64,000 bases of DNA from Litorimonas sp963972195. GTDB taxonomy: Bacteria > Pseudomonadota > Alphaproteobacteria > Caulobacterales > Maricaulaceae. Positions 60,942-64,000 of this stretch are shown piece after piece (position 1 is the stretch's first letter; each line of letters opens with the position of its first letter). Both the position numbers and the translations under genes were made by a program. Below the pieces are notes generated by a model. It had not been told where the DNA came from, did not search any database, and saw only the letters and a list, made by a program, of their open reading frames with translations. The stretch is taken from positions 1 to 64,000 of the forward strand of contig CAXATH010000001.1 in assembly GCA_963972195.1 (NCBI GenBank), given 5' to 3'.

Positions 60942-61895
60942 ATGTCAAAAGTTGGATTTAATGCTGGATTAGCTCTCAGAGCGGCTCTGGTGACCGAAAA
61001 AGCGGCTATTGCTGCCTCGAAGCTGGCCGGGCGCGGAGATGAAAAAGCCGCAGACCAAGCCGCAGTAGATGCCATGCGCACCGATTTGAACGCTATGGAA
61101 ATCAAGGGGCGTGTTGTGATCGGCGAAGGTGAACGTGATGAAGCGCCTATGCTTTATATCGGCGAAGAGGTCGGTTTGGGGAAAGGCCCTGAAATTGATA
61201 TTGCGCTTGATCCGCTGGAAGGAACAACGCTAACCGCAAAAAACATGGCAAATGCCCTCGCTGTTATGGCGTTTGCGCCGCGGGGCGGCCTTTTATATGC
61301 GCCTGACACATATATGGATAAAATCGCAATTGGGCCCGGATATGAGGCTGGTTTAGTCGATTTGGATAAAAGCGTAGAGGATAACGTAAAAGCTTTGGCC
61401 AAGGCCAAAGGCGTCAGTCCGAAAGATATTACGGTCTGCGTGTTGGACCGGGCGCGTCACGGTAAAATTATTGAATCGCTTCGCAATATGGACGCCAAGG
61501 TCAGCTTAATCAGTGATGGGGACGTTCAAGGCGTGATTGCGACAACCGATTCTGAAACCCAGATTGATATGTATATCGGGCAGGGCGGAGCGCCTGAGGG
61601 CGTATTAGCCGCCGCAGCCTTGCGCTGCGTCGGGGGTCAAATGCAGGGACGCCTACACTTCCGGAATGACGACGAAGTCGCTCGCGCCCGCCGTGTGGGA
61701 ATTGATAATCTGGAAACAAAATACGACCTGTTAGGGCTCGCTTCCGGGCCGACTATTTTTTCCGCCACAGGCGTAACGCAGGGCTCGCTTTTAGACGGCG
61801 TCAAAATTTCAAACGGCCGCGTTCACACACATACGCTCGTAATGAATTCCGTTGACAAGGCAGTTCAAAAACTCCGTTCTTTCCGACCCGTTTAA
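60942..61895 (+). CDS. glpX: Class II fructose-1,6-bisphosphatase
   Basis: Removes the 1-phosphate from fructose 1,6-bisphosphate in gluconeogenesis. The 317-residue GlpX type: VIGEGERDEAPMLYIGE with metal-binding glutamates, ALDPLEGTTLTAKNM holding the DPxEGT motif, and GGAPEGVLAAAALRCVGGQMQGRL. Overlaps recJ by one base (TAATG). It lies downstream of the aminotransferase as in related genomes. Confidence 0.96.
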   Translation: MSKVGFNAGLALRAALVTEKAAIAASKLAGRGDEKAADQAAVDAMRTDLNAMEIKGRVVIGEGERDEAPMLYIGEEVGLGKGPEIDIALDPLEGTTLTAKNMANALAVMAFAPRGGLLYAPDTYMDKIAIGPGYEAGLVDLDKSVEDNVKALAKAKGVSPKDITVCVLDRARHGKIIESLRNMDAKVSLISDGDVQGVIATTDSETQIDMYIGQGGAPEGVLAAAALRCVGGQMQGRLHFRNDDEVARARRVGIDNLETKYDLLGLASGPTIFSATGVTQGSLLDGVKISNGRVHTHTLVMNSVDKAVQKLRSFRPV

Positions 61896-63661
61896 TGTCC
61901 GGGCACAGCCCGCTTTTAGGCGTTGAAAGCTCTGTAAAGGGCAGGAAATGGATCAGCCGCGCTGAGCAAAGTGACGTAGAAGCTATGCTTTTACGCTCTG
62001 ACATTTTGCCTTTAACCGCGCAATTATTGGCGGGGAGAGATGTCACCTCCGAGAAGGTCGATGACTTCCTAAACCCCCGCCTCAAAAAGGCTATGCCTGA
62101 TCCGTCTGCGCTTGCGGATATGGATAAGGCCATCGCAGCTATTTTTGCTGCCATCGATCAAAATCAAAAAATTTGTGTTTTTGCGGACTACGATGTCGAT
62201 GGCGCCACCTCTGCTGCGCAGCTCTTAAGGTGGGCCAGGGGGATTGGACAGGAATGGGAGCTATATGTTCCGGATCGACTATTAGAGGGATATGGTCCAT
62301 CTGCCCAGGCTTTCGAGCAACTCAAATCAGATGGAACTGATTTAGTCATCACTGTAGATTGCGGCGCCGCCGCGACCGAGGCTTTAGAGCATGCCAGCGA
62401 AATCGGCCTGGATATTATTGTGATTGATCACCATTTGATGGGGAATAAGATTCCGAACGCGCTGGCGGTCATCAATCCGAATCGCGGTGACGACACGTCC
62501 GGTTTAGGACATCTAGCGGCGGCCGGCGTTTGTTTTCTGACCGTTGTTGCCTTGAACCGAGAGGCAAAGCGACGTGGACTTTCTCCAAAAACAAAACCGC
62601 TTGATCTTTTGGGGCTCGCTGCATTGGGGACGATTTGCGATGTAGTGCCACTTACTGGGTTAAACAGAGCCATTGTCGCCCAAGGTTTGAAAGTATTATC
62701 CCGAAAAAAAGAGCCCGGCATTGAAGCTCTCGCAGATATTGCAAAACTTTCGGCTCCTTTTACGACTTCAGATGCCGGCTTTGGCTTTGGTCCTAGAATA
62801 AATGCTGGTGGCCGGATTGGTGTCTCGTTCATGGGGGCGGAAATGCTTTCCACCGAGAATGCGCAAATCGCCTATTCACATGCCGCTGAACTTGACCGGG
62901 TTAATACAGAACGCCGCGCCATACAAACACGGATACAAACAGAAGCGATGGATGAAGCCCTCAAGCTCTCAGAGGATTCTCCGATTCTAATAGTTTCAAT
63001 GAAGGATTGGCACGCCGGCATTATTGGGATTGTGGCAGGGCGAATCAAAGACCGACTCGACAAGCCGGCAATTGTAATCGGGATCGATTCCAATGGAGTC
63101 GGGAAAGGCTCCGGGCGATCCATTAAAGGGGTTAATCTTGGAAAAGCTTTGTCTATAGCCAGAGAAGAAGGGCTTTTACTCTCTGGCGGAGGTCATGAAA
63201 TGGCCGGAGGGTTAACGATCGACCCCGATAAGATAGAGGCTTTTACTAACTTCATGACATCAGAGCTCAGCGAATCATTTGCTCAAGCCAAGGACCACAG
63301 AACACTAAAAATTGACTCTGTCCTTCACCCCAGGGCCGTCTCTTTAGAAACATTGGACGTATTAGAAAAAGTCGCGCCTTATGGAGCTGGTAATCCAACT
63401 CCCGCTTTTATTTTGCCGGATATGCTTTTAACGTTTTCTGAACTCTTGCGCGGCGGCCATGTCAGGTTGAACGCAAAAAGTCGTGATGGCACCTCAGTGC
63501 GCGCTATAGCATTTAGAGCAGACGAATCCGGCCTCGCTGACATGCTTTTGTCGAGCGAAAACCATCCTCTGCACTTGGCTGGAAAGCTTCAACGCAATGA
63601 ATGGAATGGCCGGATCTCGGCAGATTTTCATATTATTGATGCAGCTAGAGCAAATATGTAA
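61895..63661 (+). CDS. recJ: Single-stranded-DNA exonuclease RecJ
   Basis: 5'-3' exonuclease used in recombination, mismatch and excision repair. DHH-family metal motifs: VFADYDVDGATSAAQL, VITVDCG, IVIDHHLMG and GTICDVVPLTG, then the DHHA1 part with LLSGGGHEMAGGLTI at about 430, and an OB-fold at the C-terminus. Length 588 residues is usual. The start overlaps the glpX stop by one base. Confidence 0.97.
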   Translation: MSGHSPLLGVESSVKGRKWISRAEQSDVEAMLLRSDILPLTAQLLAGRDVTSEKVDDFLNPRLKKAMPDPSALADMDKAIAAIFAAIDQNQKICVFADYDVDGATSAAQLLRWARGIGQEWELYVPDRLLEGYGPSAQAFEQLKSDGTDLVITVDCGAAATEALEHASEIGLDIIVIDHHLMGNKIPNALAVINPNRGDDTSGLGHLAAAGVCFLTVVALNREAKRRGLSPKTKPLDLLGLAALGTICDVVPLTGLNRAIVAQGLKVLSRKKEPGIEALADIAKLSAPFTTSDAGFGFGPRINAGGRIGVSFMGAEMLSTENAQIAYSHAAELDRVNTERRAIQTRIQTEAMDEALKLSEDSPILIVSMKDWHAGIIGIVAGRIKDRLDKPAIVIGIDSNGVGKGSGRSIKGVNLGKALSIAREEGLLLSGGGHEMAGGLTIDPDKIEAFTNFMTSELSESFAQAKDHRTLKIDSVLHPRAVSLETLDVLEKVAPYGAGNPTPAFILPDMLLTFSELLRGGHVRLNAKSRDGTSVRAIAFRADESGLADMLLSSENHPLHLAGKLQRNEWNGRISADFHIIDAARANM

Positions 63662-63746
63662 TTTTTTTGGCGCTCTGTGTCTTTTTTGTAAAATATGACT
63701 TGCACCTCTTAGCGCTCACTTCTATATCGCCCGCACACTGATAAGC

Positions 63747-63821
63747 GGTCCCTTCGTCTATCGGTTAGGACGCCAGGTTTTCAACCTGGAAAGAGGGGTT
63801 CGATTCCCCTAGGGACTGCCA
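63747..63821 (+). tRNA. tRNA-Glu (anticodon TTC)
   Basis: A 75-nt tRNA: acceptor GGTCCCT/AGGGACT (with one G-T pair at the end), D-arm GTCTATCGGTTAGGAC, anticodon stem CCAGG/CCTGG with loop TTTTCAA (anticodon TTC), T-arm GGGGTTCGATTCCCC, discriminator G and encoded CCA. Confidence 0.97.
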
Positions 63822-63893
63822 ATCAGTTTTTCCCAAGAAAACTTCGCTGATAAAGCGCTTTTCGTTTCCTTCTCTATTGGATAAAGGAAGCAC

Positions 63894-64000
63894 ATGAAAA
63901 ATTTTATCCTAAGTTTTGCACTCATCCTCTTTGCGGTTGAAAGTGCTTTCGCCCAAACCAACCGCGATGACGTCGTGGATTTTGGAGCGCCGGTTCCTCT
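63894..64000 (+). CDS. Start of an exported protein, cut by the window edge
   Basis: An ATG seven bases after AAAGGAAG opens a frame beginning MKNFILSFALILFAVESAFA, a signal peptide with cleavage expected after AFA, then QTNRDDVVDFG. Only about 35 residues are visible, so the family cannot be told. The product should be periplasmic, outer-membrane or secreted. Confidence 0.7.
   Translation, partial: MKNFILSFALILFAVESAFAQTNRDDVVDFGAPVP

Noticed and set aside
1..64000. CRISPR arrays, insertion sequences, prophage or rRNA operons
   Set aside because: No regularly spaced direct repeats, no transposase or integrase frames, no phage structural genes and no rRNA sequence were seen on either strand.

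Overview
The window looks like chromosomal core sequence of an alphaproteobacterium of moderate GC, most probably a marine member of the Maricaulales/Hyphomonadaceae type. This is inferred from gene content: separate PurS/PurQ/short PurL, a zeta-type ATPase inhibitor (DUF1476) divergent from purC, a UQCC-type cytochrome bc1 chaperone before plsX, a eukaryote-like NADP isocitrate dehydrogenase, ketolated-carotenoid genes and two perfect TTAA-N7-TTAA (CtrA-type) sites. There is no rRNA, CRISPR array, prophage or insertion sequence. Three tRNAs are present: Leu-TAA, Pro-GGG and Glu-TTC.

Layout. 1-800: no convincing gene; a GC-rich stretch full of stem-loops, then three palindromic repeats with GTCATT-like ends. 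0.8-9.6 kb: surE, pcm, small redox/VOC genes, yoaT-like gene, esterase, icd, trmJ, rarD, rpsD. 9.6-21.7 kb: mostly minus strand, with a CtrA-box-preceded membrane protein, the purC-purS-purQ-purL-bolA-grxD operon, the zeta inhibitor, two related thioredoxin-fold exported proteins (one without its CxxC), purB, an MFS carrier, radC and map. 21.7-31.1 kb: cinA-like gene, tRNA-Leu, a class I HMG-CoA reductase, then cysD-cysNC, a DHH phosphoesterase, hydrolase, CsbD pair, acyltransferase and queF. 31.2-37.6 kb: surface polysaccharide genes (sulfotransferase, glycosyltransferase, rmlCBDA). 37.6-46.4 kb: DEAD-box helicase, then a tightly coupled minus-strand chain of FAN1-exonuclease fusion, polyprenyl synthase, ABC exporter, crtW, crtZ, aat. 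46.6-51.5 kb: nrdR, riboflavin genes, nusB, thiL. 51.5-64 kb: bamE, UQCC, plsX-fabH-ihfA-merR, ctaA, rplM-rpsI, argC, an aminotransferase, glpX, recJ and the start of an exported protein.

The most unusual locus is at 23.9-28 kb. CysD (sulfate adenylyltransferase small subunit) carries an extra N-terminal domain of about 65 residues that looks like a helix-turn-helix. Two 16-bp palindromes, GTGGGA-N4-TCCCAC, lie on either side of the likely cysD promoter. The simplest reading is an enzyme subunit that binds and regulates its own promoter. Next to it are the fused CysN-CysC, which makes PAPS, and a DHH phosphoesterase that may clear pAp; a sulfotransferase lies a few kb on. No sulfite-producing reductase genes follow, so PAPS made here may partly feed sulfation of a surface glycan.

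Other points worth a second look are the FAN1 nuclease fused to a DnaQ-like exonuclease, the ABC exporter inside the carotenoid operon, the isolated HMG-CoA reductase, the thioredoxin-fold pair with one degenerate member, and a RibD reductase domain without its deaminase. All functional calls come from reading motifs and neighbourhood; no database search was possible.
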